Assembly: GCA_030643245.1 (NCBI GenBank)
Contig: DAOWME010000061.1
Coordinates: 1 to 13,153, forward strand
Length of the DNA stretch: 13,153 nt
DNA from: Deltaproteobacteria bacterium
Lineage (GTDB): Bacteria > Desulfobacterota > UBA8473
Reading direction: 5' to 3'
Each line of letters starts with the position of its first letter. Positions within the stretch are counted from its first letter, which is position 1. The translations under genes and the position numbers were made by a program. The notes under the pieces are model-generated. The model was not told where the DNA came from, did not search any database, and saw nothing but the letters and a program-made list of their open reading frames with translations. Shown one piece after another: positions 1 to 6,330 of this stretch.

Positions 1-138
1 AGGCCATCTTTGCCCGATCTTCAAACACAAAATCCTCGAAATAGGCAAAACTATTCCTGTGGTTTTGTATTTTCAGATCGAACAAATCTGACCTAAATCT
101 GAGCGCCAACTTGAGGAAGTTATTTCGGCCACGTCCCT
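1..138. mobile_element. Palindromic MITE-like element, copy A (cut by window edge)
   Basis: This is the right part of an element found again at 4494-4675 (inverted) and 12441-12623 (direct). By comparison with the third copy, about 45 bases of the left end lie outside the window, giving a full length near 183. The right terminus is GGAAGTTATTTCGGCCACGT followed by CCCT. The element is palindromic along nearly its whole length: AATAG (40-44) and CTATT (51-55) flank the centre at about 47, which is the predicted midpoint of the complete element. No transposase is encoded, so movement would need an enzyme supplied in trans. It ends 52 bases before the start of the ferritin-like gene. Confidence 0.8.
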
Positions 139-189
139 AACCGGACATTGTTAACAGTTGTTAAAATCTTAAACGAAGGTGAGGAGATT

Positions 190-642
190 ATGGAACAGAA
201 TGATCTTAGGGAAGCTATAGAGTTTGCGATAGAAAAGGAGCAGGAAGCTGCGGACTGGTATAATGACCTTGCAGGAAACGTTAAGATGAAAGCTATCGCA
301 GAAGAATTAAAAAAAATGGCGGCAGTGGAGGAAGGCCACAGGGACCGGCTTAAAAGCATGGATGTTAACGCTTACACTAAGACCGAGGTAAAGCCGGGGA
401 TAGATCTAAAGATAGCAGATTATATAGTGGACAAGGAACCAACGCCGGATATGAGCTGGCAAGACTTTTTACAGATAGCCATGCGTCGCGAGCTGGCTGC
501 CATGAATCTTTATACGGACCTTTCGAAGCTCACCCCGGACCCGGCGACCAAACAGTTCTTCGAGAACCTGGCTGCCGAAGAAGAGGGACACAAGCTCTTT
601 TTCGAGAAGACATGGGACGAGGAGGTTCTTACTGACAACTAG
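190..642 (+). CDS. Ferritin-like / rubrerythrin-type diiron protein
   Basis: The 150-residue protein is a four-helix bundle of the ferritin-like diiron superfamily. Such proteins bind two irons in the cytoplasm and act in peroxide reduction or iron handling. Ligand motifs occur in two repeats: helix 1 Glu (E17 or E19 in EKEQEAADWY), ExxH at E47-H50, helix 3 Glu E101 in RRELAAMNLY, and ExxH at E131-H134. There is no C-terminal rubredoxin domain, so it is not a classical rubrerythrin and would need another electron donor for peroxidase activity. An in-frame ATG exists at 148, but the ATG at 190 is preferred because AAGGTGAGGAG lies just before it. The HEAT-repeat gene follows after 60 bases on the same strand. 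The family call is firm; the exact role is not. Confidence 0.85.
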   Translation: MEQNDLREAIEFAIEKEQEAADWYNDLAGNVKMKAIAEELKKMAAVEEGHRDRLKSMDVNAYTKTEVKPGIDLKIADYIVDKEPTPDMSWQDFLQIAMRRELAAMNLYTDLSKLTPDPATKQFFENLAAEEEGHKLFFEKTWDEEVLTDN

Positions 643-702
643 TACAGTGGTCGGAAGAGGATCTACAAAGAAGTTGGGGAGTAAGAGCATATGTGAGAGG
701 GC

Positions 703-1401
703 ATGTTGGAAAATGGTTTGAGGGGAAGAGCCCTAAAGCGCAGGGTTTGGGACCTGTTGAGATCTTCGAATCTTGACAAGGCCCTGGACGAGTTGTCCCA
801 ATTGCCTCTGCGCCGGGTTGTCAACCCTCTCTTCTCCCTATTGTACAGTGAGGATGAAGAAATAAAGTGGCGGTCGGTCACGGCTATGGGGCTAATTGTC
901 TCCATTATTGCCTCAAACGATATGGAGTCAGCCCGTACAGTGATGCGCCGACTCATGTGGAACTTGAATGACGAATCCGGCGGCATCGGATGGGGTTCCC
1001 CGGAGGCCATGGGTGAGATCATGGCTTGCCAGGAAGAGCTGGCGGACGAGTATGCCCATATCCTGGTTTCCTACATTCGAGAAGATGGAAATTACCTCGA
1101 TCAACAATTATTGCAGCGTGGCGTAATATGGGGGCTCGGAAGGCTGGCCCAGGTAAGACCCCACATCTTGCAAAGTCGAGATGCAACCCGATTCATTAGC
1201 CCTTATCTCAGGTCCTCAGATGCCACCATCAGGGCACTGGCCGCATGGACCATGGGGTTTCTAGGTGCTAAAATAAGCCGTTCAGAAATTGAAAGGCTCT
1301 TGACCGACGATACCGAGGTTAGACTCTATGTATACCGCAGGCTAGCTGTTTGCAGTCTAAGCGAGATCACCAGGGAGGCGTTATACCTCGCGCGGTCATA
1401 A
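703..1401 (+). CDS. HEAT-repeat protein, DVU0298-like
   Basis: The 232-residue protein is all-helical, with no signal peptide or membrane segment. It contains HEAT-like repeats, for example IKWRSVTAMGLIVS (about residues 54-67) and IRALAAWTMGFLGA (about 178-191). The central signature LNDESGGIGWGSPEAMGE matches what I recall of the DVU0298 family, a group of HEAT proteins common in sulfate-reducing and related bacteria. The biochemical role is unknown; HEAT scaffolds usually bind proteins. The ATG at 703 has GAGAGG (695-700) unusually close. The last seven codons and the TAA lie inside the left arm of an inverted repeat (1381-1407), so the C-terminus may come from an inserted element rather than the ancestral gene. 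The preceding diiron-protein gene may be co-transcribed. Confidence 0.75.
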   Translation: MLENGLRGRALKRRVWDLLRSSNLDKALDELSQLPLRRVVNPLFSLLYSEDEEIKWRSVTAMGLIVSIIASNDMESARTVMRRLMWNLNDESGGIGWGSPEAMGEIMACQEELADEYAHILVSYIREDGNYLDQQLLQRGVIWGLGRLAQVRPHILQSRDATRFISPYLRSSDATIRALAAWTMGFLGAKISRSEIERLLTDDTEVRLYVYRRLAVCSLSEITREALYLARS

Positions 1402-1545
1402 TTTGCGGAATTTTCGGTGAGCAATGGGCATCGAGCGCAAGGCGCGAAAGCGCGTAATAGCGGGTCATAGTGCAAGCTTGAGCAACGAAGCGATCGGTGG
1501 TCAGTGCCGGCGAAAAAGCGCAAATTATGGCCGTGCGAGGTATAG
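1381..1545. repeat. 165-bp element bounded by 27-bp inverted repeats
   Basis: The arm at 1381-1407 (TTATACCTCGCGCGGTCATA and onward) pairs with 1519-1545, matching at 24 of 27 positions when one arm is reverse-complemented. The interior is rich in GCGC/GCGAAAGCGC words and has no convincing gene. It begins inside the HEAT gene and supplies its stop codon. In RNA it could fold into a long hairpin and end transcription of that gene. It is unrelated by eye to the MITE family and to the repeat that starts at 1583. No second copy was seen here. Confidence 0.65.
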
Positions 1546-1582
1546 TAAGGAGTTCAGAACACCATGCCCATACCCGGTAATT

Positions 1583-1749
1583 TCTGGCATAAGGCTGTAT
1601 GTGAAATGGGACGACAAGTCTCGTATGAATATTTGGATGTCGGTCAGGTTCTTACGTATAACAAGCAAACGAAACAAGCAGCCGGCGCTTAACTGTATCA
1701 TCAAAGCCACTTCAAGAGACCAGGTTTGTGTAACTGCATAGGTCGAAAA
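1583..1749 (+). repeat. Composite repeat, partial copy (direct repeat of 11778-11960)
   Basis: This segment aligns along its length with 11778-11960. Shared blocks include TCTGGCATAAGG, GTATGTG, ATATTTGGATGT, a 29-base block that is identical in both copies (1658-1686 and 11853-11881, containing ATAACAAGCAAACGAAAC), and TTTGTGTAACTGCA. The other copy has about 16 extra bases (CGCAATCCTGTTAACTG) after CGCTTAA. The open frames across it do not resemble a protein. With the hairpin at 1819-1896, it fills the space between the HEAT gene and the NifU-like gene; the 69 bases between them (1750-1818) show nothing recognisable. Confidence 0.75.
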
Positions 1750-1818
1750 GTTGCGGGTTTACAAAGGACCAAAGATGATTATGTTTACTATATGAAAAAT
1801 AGAAGCACACCACAAACT

Positions 1819-1896
1819 TTCGACCTGTGCAGTTGGGCTGGTTTACCGCTTGCCGGCTACTTAACGCAATCCTGCTCAACTGCACAGGTGGCAAAC
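1819..1896. repeat. Compact hairpin form of the composite repeat, upstream of the NifU-like gene
   Basis: A perfect 13-base inverted repeat, ACCTGTGCAGTTG (1823-1835) and CAACTGCACAGGT (1877-1889), encloses the core GTTTACCGCTTGCCGGCTAC, which is also present at 11730-11749. The outer arm matches the outer arm of the copy at 11706-11957. It ends 56 bases before the NifU-like start. It could form a hairpin in the leader of that gene, or be an insertion remnant. Confidence 0.7.
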
Positions 1897-1937
1897 TTTA
1901 GAATAGTATCACCAGGATATGAACGGGTTACGTAATA

Positions 1938-1945
1938 GGGAGGTG
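1938..1945 (+). promoter_or_regulatory. Ribosome binding site fixing the NifU-like start
   Basis: GGGAGGTG lies six bases before the ATG at 1952. It supports that start over the in-frame ATG at 1919, whose extra eleven codons read across this site and have no equivalent in the family, where proteins begin near MYSxxVxDHF. Confidence 0.75.
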
Positions 1946-1951
1946 AAGAAT

Positions 1952-2464
1952 ATGTACTCAAAAGTAGTTATGGATCATTTCAAAACCCCTAGAAACGTCG
2001 GGGAGATGAAGGATGCGGATGGCATGGGAGAGGTCGGAAATCCCGTGTGCGGAGATATGATGAATATATACATCAAGGTCGAAGATGATCACATCAAGGA
2101 TATCTCATTCTTGACCTTTGGTTGCGGAGCAGCGATTGCTGTTTCCAGTATGCTGACTGATATAGCCAAAGGGAAAACAATAGAGGAGGCAAAAAAGATT
2201 ACCAATAAATCTGTTGCTGAAGCCCTCGAGGGTCTTCCGAAAAACAAGCTCCATTGTTCAAACCTTGGGGCAGACGCGCTTCAACTGGCCATAAAGGATT
2301 ATGAAGACAGAAAAGCAGGCAAGGTAAGGCCCCCCGCAAGGCCGGAGGACAGGCATGAACATACTCATGGGGAAAGTTGTAAGTGCCCTTATTGCAATGG
2401 CGATGTAAATGCGGGATTGGAATTCTGTTCCCATTGTGGCAAGGAAATGAACGATAGTCACTGA
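1952..2464 (+). CDS. NifU/IscU-like Fe-S cluster scaffold with C-terminal zinc ribbon
   Basis: The 170-residue protein begins with an IscU-type scaffold domain (about 1-120), on which Fe-S clusters are built in the cytoplasm. The three cluster-ligand cysteines C33, C58 and C102 are present with the adjacent Asp D35 (PVCGD). Family landmarks are YSKVVMDHFKTPRN, GNPVCGD, FGCGAAIAVSSML and LHCSNLGADAL. After the scaffold comes a charged, His-containing linker (RHEHTHGE, 134-141), then a two-knuckle zinc ribbon, C145-x2-C148 and C159-x2-C162. The tail replaces the ferredoxin-like and Nfu domains of classical NifU. The NifS-like gene follows after 21 bases, matching the usual scaffold and sulfur-donor pairing. 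The scaffold call is strong; the ribbon's role is unknown. Confidence 0.9.
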   Translation: MYSKVVMDHFKTPRNVGEMKDADGMGEVGNPVCGDMMNIYIKVEDDHIKDISFLTFGCGAAIAVSSMLTDIAKGKTIEEAKKITNKSVAEALEGLPKNKLHCSNLGADALQLAIKDYEDRKAGKVRPPARPEDRHEHTHGESCKCPYCNGDVNAGLEFCSHCGKEMNDSH

Positions 2465-2485
2465 ATTCTGGCAGGGAGGTTCAAG

Positions 2486-3658
2486 ATGAGCATAATAAAC
2501 CTAGACTATATATCAGCTAACCCTCTGTTACCTGAAGTTCAGGACGCTATGGTTAAAGCGATTAAAAAGAATTATGGTAACCCTTCCAGTTCCCACCGGC
2601 TGGGGGACGAGGCAACAGGAGTGCTGGAACTGGCGAGGAAGAGTATAACCGCTTTGATCAATAGTGCATCACCGGAAGAGGTGGTCTTCACCTCATCCGG
2701 GACAGAATCTATCAATCACGCCATAAAAGGGGTGGCCTTGGCCCACGCAGGCAAAGGAAAACACATTATAACATCCAATATTGAGCATAATGCGGTCTTG
2801 AAGACTCTCAGGAGGCTGATGAAGATGGGGTGCAAGGTGACTTCAGTCTCTGTAGATGAGTACGGGCTGGTAAGCCCCGCCGATATAGCCAGGGCCATAA
2901 CAGATGAAACTATTCTGGTAACTATTATGCATGGAAACAACGAGGTTGGAACTATCCAACCTATAAAGGAGATCACCCGAATCACCCGAGAAAAGGATAT
3001 CCTTTTTCATTGCGATGCAGTAGCTTCTGTTGGGATTGTGCCTATTGATGTCCAGGAACTGGATGTAGATTTGCTCAGTTTTTCGGCCAACCAGTTCAAC
3101 GGGCCGTCAGGCGTCGGTGGTCTTTACATGCGCCGAGGTGTGAAGATATGGCCTTTGCTCGATGGAGGAGATCAGGAGAATGGGAGACGGGCCGGCACGG
3201 AAAATCTAATCGGCATCGTGGGGGCAGGTGTTGCTGCTGAGCTAGCTTCCCGGGAAATGGAATCCCGTGTAAATCATGCAAAAAATTTGAAGGACAGATT
3301 AATCAAGGGGCTAAAGAAGAAGATTGGAGACATTATCATCAATGGGCACCACGAAATCTCATTGCCCAATCTTGTGTCCGTATCCGTAAAATATATAGAA
3401 GGGGAAAGCATCGTCCTTATGCTGGATGAAGAGAATATCACTGTCTCCACGAGGTCGGCCTGTGCCTCGGGCGCCCTTCGGGCCTCACATGTACTCCTTT
3501 CAGTGGGAAGGGATTATGCCGATGCGCAGGGAACCCTCGTGATAACTTTTGGCAAGGAAACCACAGAGGCTGAGATTGACCGGTTGCTCGATGTGTTGGA
3601 AACAGTAGTGGAAACCCTGCGAAAGATGTCCCCTCTTTATAATAAGGTTCAGGGTTGA
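2486..3658 (+). CDS. NifS/IscS-like protein lacking the canonical PLP lysine
   Basis: The 390-residue protein is of cysteine-desulfurase length and fold (class V aminotransferase). True members use PLP to move sulfur from cysteine to a scaffold. Retained: H101 in IEHNAVLK, the Asn pair in MHGNNEVG, D177 in HCDAV, S200, the RRAGTEN segment, and the persulfide loop Cys C326 in RSACASG. Altered: the usual Ser-x-His-Lys site reads S200-A-N202-Q203 (codons AAC CAG, 3089-3094), so the Schiff-base Lys is Gln; the PLP-contacting Gln (IscS Q183) is A180; and the RFSxGR motif near the end reads VITFGK. The reading frame is intact. It is tightly linked to the NifU-like gene before it and abuts the next gene (TGAATG). 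It may be a divergent subfamily with altered chemistry or a non-catalytic partner. Calling it a working desulfurase would go beyond the sequence. Confidence 0.85.
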   Translation: MSIINLDYISANPLLPEVQDAMVKAIKKNYGNPSSSHRLGDEATGVLELARKSITALINSASPEEVVFTSSGTESINHAIKGVALAHAGKGKHIITSNIEHNAVLKTLRRLMKMGCKVTSVSVDEYGLVSPADIARAITDETILVTIMHGNNEVGTIQPIKEITRITREKDILFHCDAVASVGIVPIDVQELDVDLLSFSANQFNGPSGVGGLYMRRGVKIWPLLDGGDQENGRRAGTENLIGIVGAGVAAELASREMESRVNHAKNLKDRLIKGLKKKIGDIIINGHHEISLPNLVSVSVKYIEGESIVLMLDEENITVSTRSACASGALRASHVLLSVGRDYADAQGTLVITFGKETTEAEIDRLLDVLETVVETLRKMSPLYNKVQG

Positions 3659-4462
3659 ATGATCAGGAGAAGGCCCTTCGAGGAACTTTATATCAGGTAC
3701 AACCGGCGAGAGTTTATTCATCCGGATCCCCTGGAGTTTCTGTACCATTACGAGGATGGTCGAGATCGTGAGATAGTTGGATTTGTGGCTTCATCACTTG
3801 CTTACGGAAGGGTTCCTCAAATACTGAGGAGTGTTTCATCCGTCCTACAACGGATGCGACCGTCGCCGTCAGTCTTCCTTAAACAGGCGTCCAGGGAATC
3901 ATTCCTGGAGACGTTTGCAGGGTTTAAACATAGGTTTACCACCGCCGATGAACTCGCCTCCTTGCTGTTCGGCATCAGGAACGTTATGGAGCGGCATGGT
4001 TCCCTGTACGCGTGTTTCACTGATGGCATGAATGATGAAGACACAGTATTGCCCGCGCTCTCGGCCTTCGTCAGAGAATTGGCGGTTGAGGATGGCGGCA
4101 AGCCGAACAGCCTCGTACCCTCTCCCGTGAAGGGTAGCGCCTGCAAACGGTTGAATCTTTTCTTGCGGTGGATGGTGAGAAAGGACGACGTAGATCCTGG
4201 AGGATGGGATGCCGTGCCCATGGCCAAGCTTATCGTCCCCCTCGATACACACATGCGCAGAATCTGTCTTGGCCTTAAGTTGACAGAGAGAAAACAGGCG
4301 GACATGAATACTGCTTTAGATATAACCGCCGCCTTCAGGACGATCTCTCCTGACGATCCGGTGAAATATGACTTCGCCTTGAGCCGTTTGGGCATTCGAA
4401 ACGACACGGATGCTGACGAATTCGTTAGGGCGTATTTGGAAACTTTCGACCTGGGCGAATAA
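3659..4462 (+). CDS. TIGR02757 / DUF2400 family protein
   Basis: The 267-residue protein matches the TIGR02757 (DUF2400) family, recognised by ASSLAYGRVPQI (about 44-55), SPVKGSACKRLNLFLRWMVR (about 154-173), VPLDTHMRR (about 193-201) and DPVKYDFALSRLGI near the end. The family has no established function. The GSACKRLNLFL and LDTH segments resemble the catalytic Lys and Asp regions of helix-hairpin-helix DNA glycosylases (K163 and D196 here), though their 33-residue spacing exceeds the 18 of endonuclease III, so this is only a suggestion. Its ATG follows the NifS-like stop directly (TGAATG), implying translational coupling. It is the last gene of the plus-strand set and ends 31 bases before a MITE copy. 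Confidence 0.85.
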   Translation: MIRRRPFEELYIRYNRREFIHPDPLEFLYHYEDGRDREIVGFVASSLAYGRVPQILRSVSSVLQRMRPSPSVFLKQASRESFLETFAGFKHRFTTADELASLLFGIRNVMERHGSLYACFTDGMNDEDTVLPALSAFVRELAVEDGGKPNSLVPSPVKGSACKRLNLFLRWMVRKDDVDPGGWDAVPMAKLIVPLDTHMRRICLGLKLTERKQADMNTALDITAAFRTISPDDPVKYDFALSRLGIRNDTDADEFVRAYLETFDLGE

Positions 4463-4493
4463 CCCATCTTACACTGCGCACCTAAATCCAGTT

Positions 4494-4675
4494 AGGGACG
4501 TGGCCGAAATAACTTCCTCAAGTTGGCGCTCAGATTTAGATCAGATTTGTTCGATCTGAAAACGCAAAACCGCAGGAATAGTAGAACTATTTTGAGGATT
4601 TTGTGTTTGAAGATCGGGCAAAGATGGCCTGAAGATGAGATGCATAGTTGGGGAAGTTATTTCGGCCACGTCCCT
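4494..4675. mobile_element. Palindromic MITE-like element, copy B (complete, inverted)
   Basis: This is a complete 182-base copy bounded by AGGGACGTGGCCGAAATAAC and its near-perfect reverse complement (GTTATTTCGGCCACGTCCCT at 4656-4675). The terminal inverted repeats extend about 26 bases, and the interior continues as an imperfect palindrome. It is inverted relative to the copies at 1-138 and 12441-12623. Flanks read TT before and TATA after, so a TA target duplication is possible but not demonstrated. No protein is encoded; open frames through it are incidental. It lies between two convergent gene sets, where a folded transcript could end transcription from either side. Confidence 0.9.
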
Positions 4676-4684
4676 TATATTAGA

Positions 4685-4879
4685 CTACGATATTTCGCTG
4701 GCTTTGAGCCGCATGCTTGGCGAGAAGATCCCGACATGAACAAAACTCCCTCCCTTGATGATATAATACCTCTCCCCTGATGGACCATTTCCCGATAGGC
4801 CATCACAATTGGTAGAAGTCCACTCCATGATATTCCCGGACATATCACATATAATAACAGATTCGGTAATGTGCATAGG
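4685..4879 (-). pseudogene. Remnant of an FGE-sulfatase (SUMF1-type) domain gene
   Basis: One minus-strand frame reads about 63 codons with the hallmark core of formylglycine-generating-enzyme-like domains: CDMSGNIMEWT corresponds to the family's DMSGNVWEW, and YYIIKGGSF to the RGGSW motif, followed by SPSMRLKAS, as in the family's SxRLxxR region. The frame opens just after a TAA at 4880-4882 and closes with TAG at 4685-4687. It therefore lacks the N-terminal bulk of the domain (normally well over 200 residues) and the closing GFR motif. MITE copy B starts ten bases beyond the stop. Similar domains also occur in proteins that are not sulfatase activators, so the ancestral function is open. 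Confidence 0.7.
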
Positions 4880-4890
4880 TTATGCAATTG

Positions 4891-6330
4891 TCACCGGGTC
4901 CGCTTCTCTACAACGTATTCTATTGTGATTCTATCCTTTGAACCGGGTGCAATCAATAGGGATGGTGGGTTGAGTTCGGGCTTAACTGTTATTTTTCCTG
5001 TTTCCTTGATGGTATCAACGTAGACCTTTTCCGTGTATATGGTTGAGATATTTTCAAGTATCCGACTCCCTCCCATTACCTGAATTTTTTCAGGATTAAG
5101 CTGTACGGATGTGAAAAATATATCCTCGGAGAGCTTCCCAACCCAATCAACCTGCACGTTCAGGTCTCTTGTTGTGGATGAGTCGATGGCTACTTCAACG
5201 ACTGGGGGTTTGACATTCTTTAAAAATATCCTGGGAGGGAGGGAAACGTTTTCGTTCGTAATTGTGAAGCTATTTCTGCCGATAACTGCATTTTCCAGGT
5301 CTATCCTTACCGCTACTTGTTCAGGTCGAATAGATTTTAAAAGAAGGGAGGTCCCACTTAAATAGAGACGAACAGCATTAACAGGTGTGTCGACAATTTC
5401 CTTTCCGGAGTCACGATTTATGTATTCCACAGGTACTTCAAGCGTAATCAGGGTATCCAGACCCCTGGTAAAGCTAAACCAGACCGCGCCAATAATTAAA
5501 ATTGAAACAAGGGCCGCTATTCCGAACTCCAATTCTCTTCTAGGGAAATCGCCATCTCTTGCAGGGATACCCAAATGTTCCCGTAAGATCTGCACCAGCT
5601 CTTCCTTCCCATTCATAATGCTCAAATGGGTACCTTTGGCCACAATAACGGCCCCTTTTTCCTCTGATGCAACTATGACCAAGGCGTCCGTCTTTTCAGC
5701 CAGCCCTGCTGCAGCCCTGTGGCGCGTACCGTAATCTGAAGGAAGGTCTGTTCGGTGTGAAAGCGGCAGTATTACCCCAACTTCCACAACCCGGTCACCC
5801 TCAATAATAGCCGCACCGTCGTGGACAGGGTTATCATGCCAGAATATACTCTTTATCATTTCTATCGAAAAAAGCCCGCCCCAGGATATTCCTCGTTGAG
5901 TAGCATCTTCCAAATCATCTGTTCCAGGTATGACCATCAGCCCCCCAACATGGGATTCAGCCAGATCGAAGGCACTATCTGCAATAACTTCAATAGGGGT
6001 TCCAACCGCCTTCCTGGGAACCCCCCAGAGAAGGGTCCTCACGCTCTTTGCCTGGAGAAAAGCACGGATCTCATTTCTGAAGACAACTATAATAATGAAA
6101 GCAGCAACCGCGGTAATACCCTGAAGTACCCAGCTGCTTACAATTAACCCCATTGAGACGGCAATCCTCTGAAAAAACCAGAGAAATGCTACCCCGAAAA
6201 GCACGCGGAACACATTTGTTCTTCTGAAGATGGCATAGATGCGAAAGAGTATGTAGCTGTTTATTATAATATCAACAACATCCTGCCATCGTATGCTGGA
6301 GAAAAATGACAAAAGATTACTCACGATCAA
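4891..6330 (-). CDS. cdaA: Diadenylate cyclase CdaA fused to YbbR (CdaR-like) domains
   Basis: The 479-residue membrane protein joins two parts usually encoded separately. Residues 1-260 are CdaA, which makes c-di-AMP from two ATP: membrane segments at about 18-35, 42-60 and 64-84, then a DAC domain with the catalytic DGA (171-173, in VHDGAAI) and RHR (203-205, in YGTRHRAAAG). A fourth membrane segment (268-286, AALVSILIIGAVWF) leads to two YbbR-like beta-rich repeats (about 290-385 and 387-475), which should lie outside the cytoplasmic membrane. In Firmicutes CdaR is a separate YbbR protein that modulates CdaA. The start is TTG at 6330, overlapping the preceding stop (ATTGA), or GTG at 6324; neither has a strong ribosome site. 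It is the last gene of the minus-strand set. Function is confident, gene start less so. Confidence 0.92.
   Translation of the reverse strand: MIVSNLLSFFSSIRWQDVVDIIINSYILFRIYAIFRRTNVFRVLFGVAFLWFFQRIAVSMGLIVSSWVLQGITAVAAFIIIVVFRNEIRAFLQAKSVRTLLWGVPRKAVGTPIEVIADSAFDLAESHVGGLMVIPGTDDLEDATQRGISWGGLFSIEMIKSIFWHDNPVHDGAAIIEGDRVVEVGVILPLSHRTDLPSDYGTRHRAAAGLAEKTDALVIVASEEKGAVIVAKGTHLSIMNGKEELVQILREHLGIPARDGDFPRRELEFGIAALVSILIIGAVWFSFTRGLDTLITLEVPVEYINRDSGKEIVDTPVNAVRLYLSGTSLLLKSIRPEQVAVRIDLENAVIGRNSFTITNENVSLPPRIFLKNVKPPVVEVAIDSSTTRDLNVQVDWVGKLSEDIFFTSVQLNPEKIQVMGGSRILENISTIYTEKVYVDTIKETGKITVKPELNPPSLLIAPGSKDRITIEYVVEKRTR

Noticed and set aside
1..138. CRISPR or tandem-repeat interpretation of the repeated sequences
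   Set aside because: The three copies are dispersed over 12 kb, about 183 bases long and palindromic; there are no short regularly spaced repeats or cas genes.
1658..1704. Possible integron attC site (ATAACAAGC arm, with GTTAT in the opposite arm at 11764-11768)
   Set aside because: In the complete copy the GTTAT arm comes before the ATAAC arm, the reverse of attC order. The arms pair without the unpaired spacer and offset typical of attC, and no cassette genes or integrase are present.
1424..1741. Plus-strand open frame of 105 codons
   Set aside because: It runs through two different repeat elements, has no recognisable domain and no ribosome site, and its composition is explained by the repeats.
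1726..1935. Plus-strand open frame of 69 codons upstream of the NifU-like gene
   Set aside because: It crosses the hairpin repeat and ends close to the real gene; there is no domain and no ribosome site.
3817..4467. Long minus-strand open frame of 216 codons opposite the DUF2400 gene
   Set aside because: It is the antisense shadow of a clearly recognisable coding gene and shows no family motifs of its own.
4523..4780. Plus-strand open frame of 85 codons
   Set aside because: It lies over MITE copy B and the antisense of the FGE-domain remnant; nothing in it resembles a protein.
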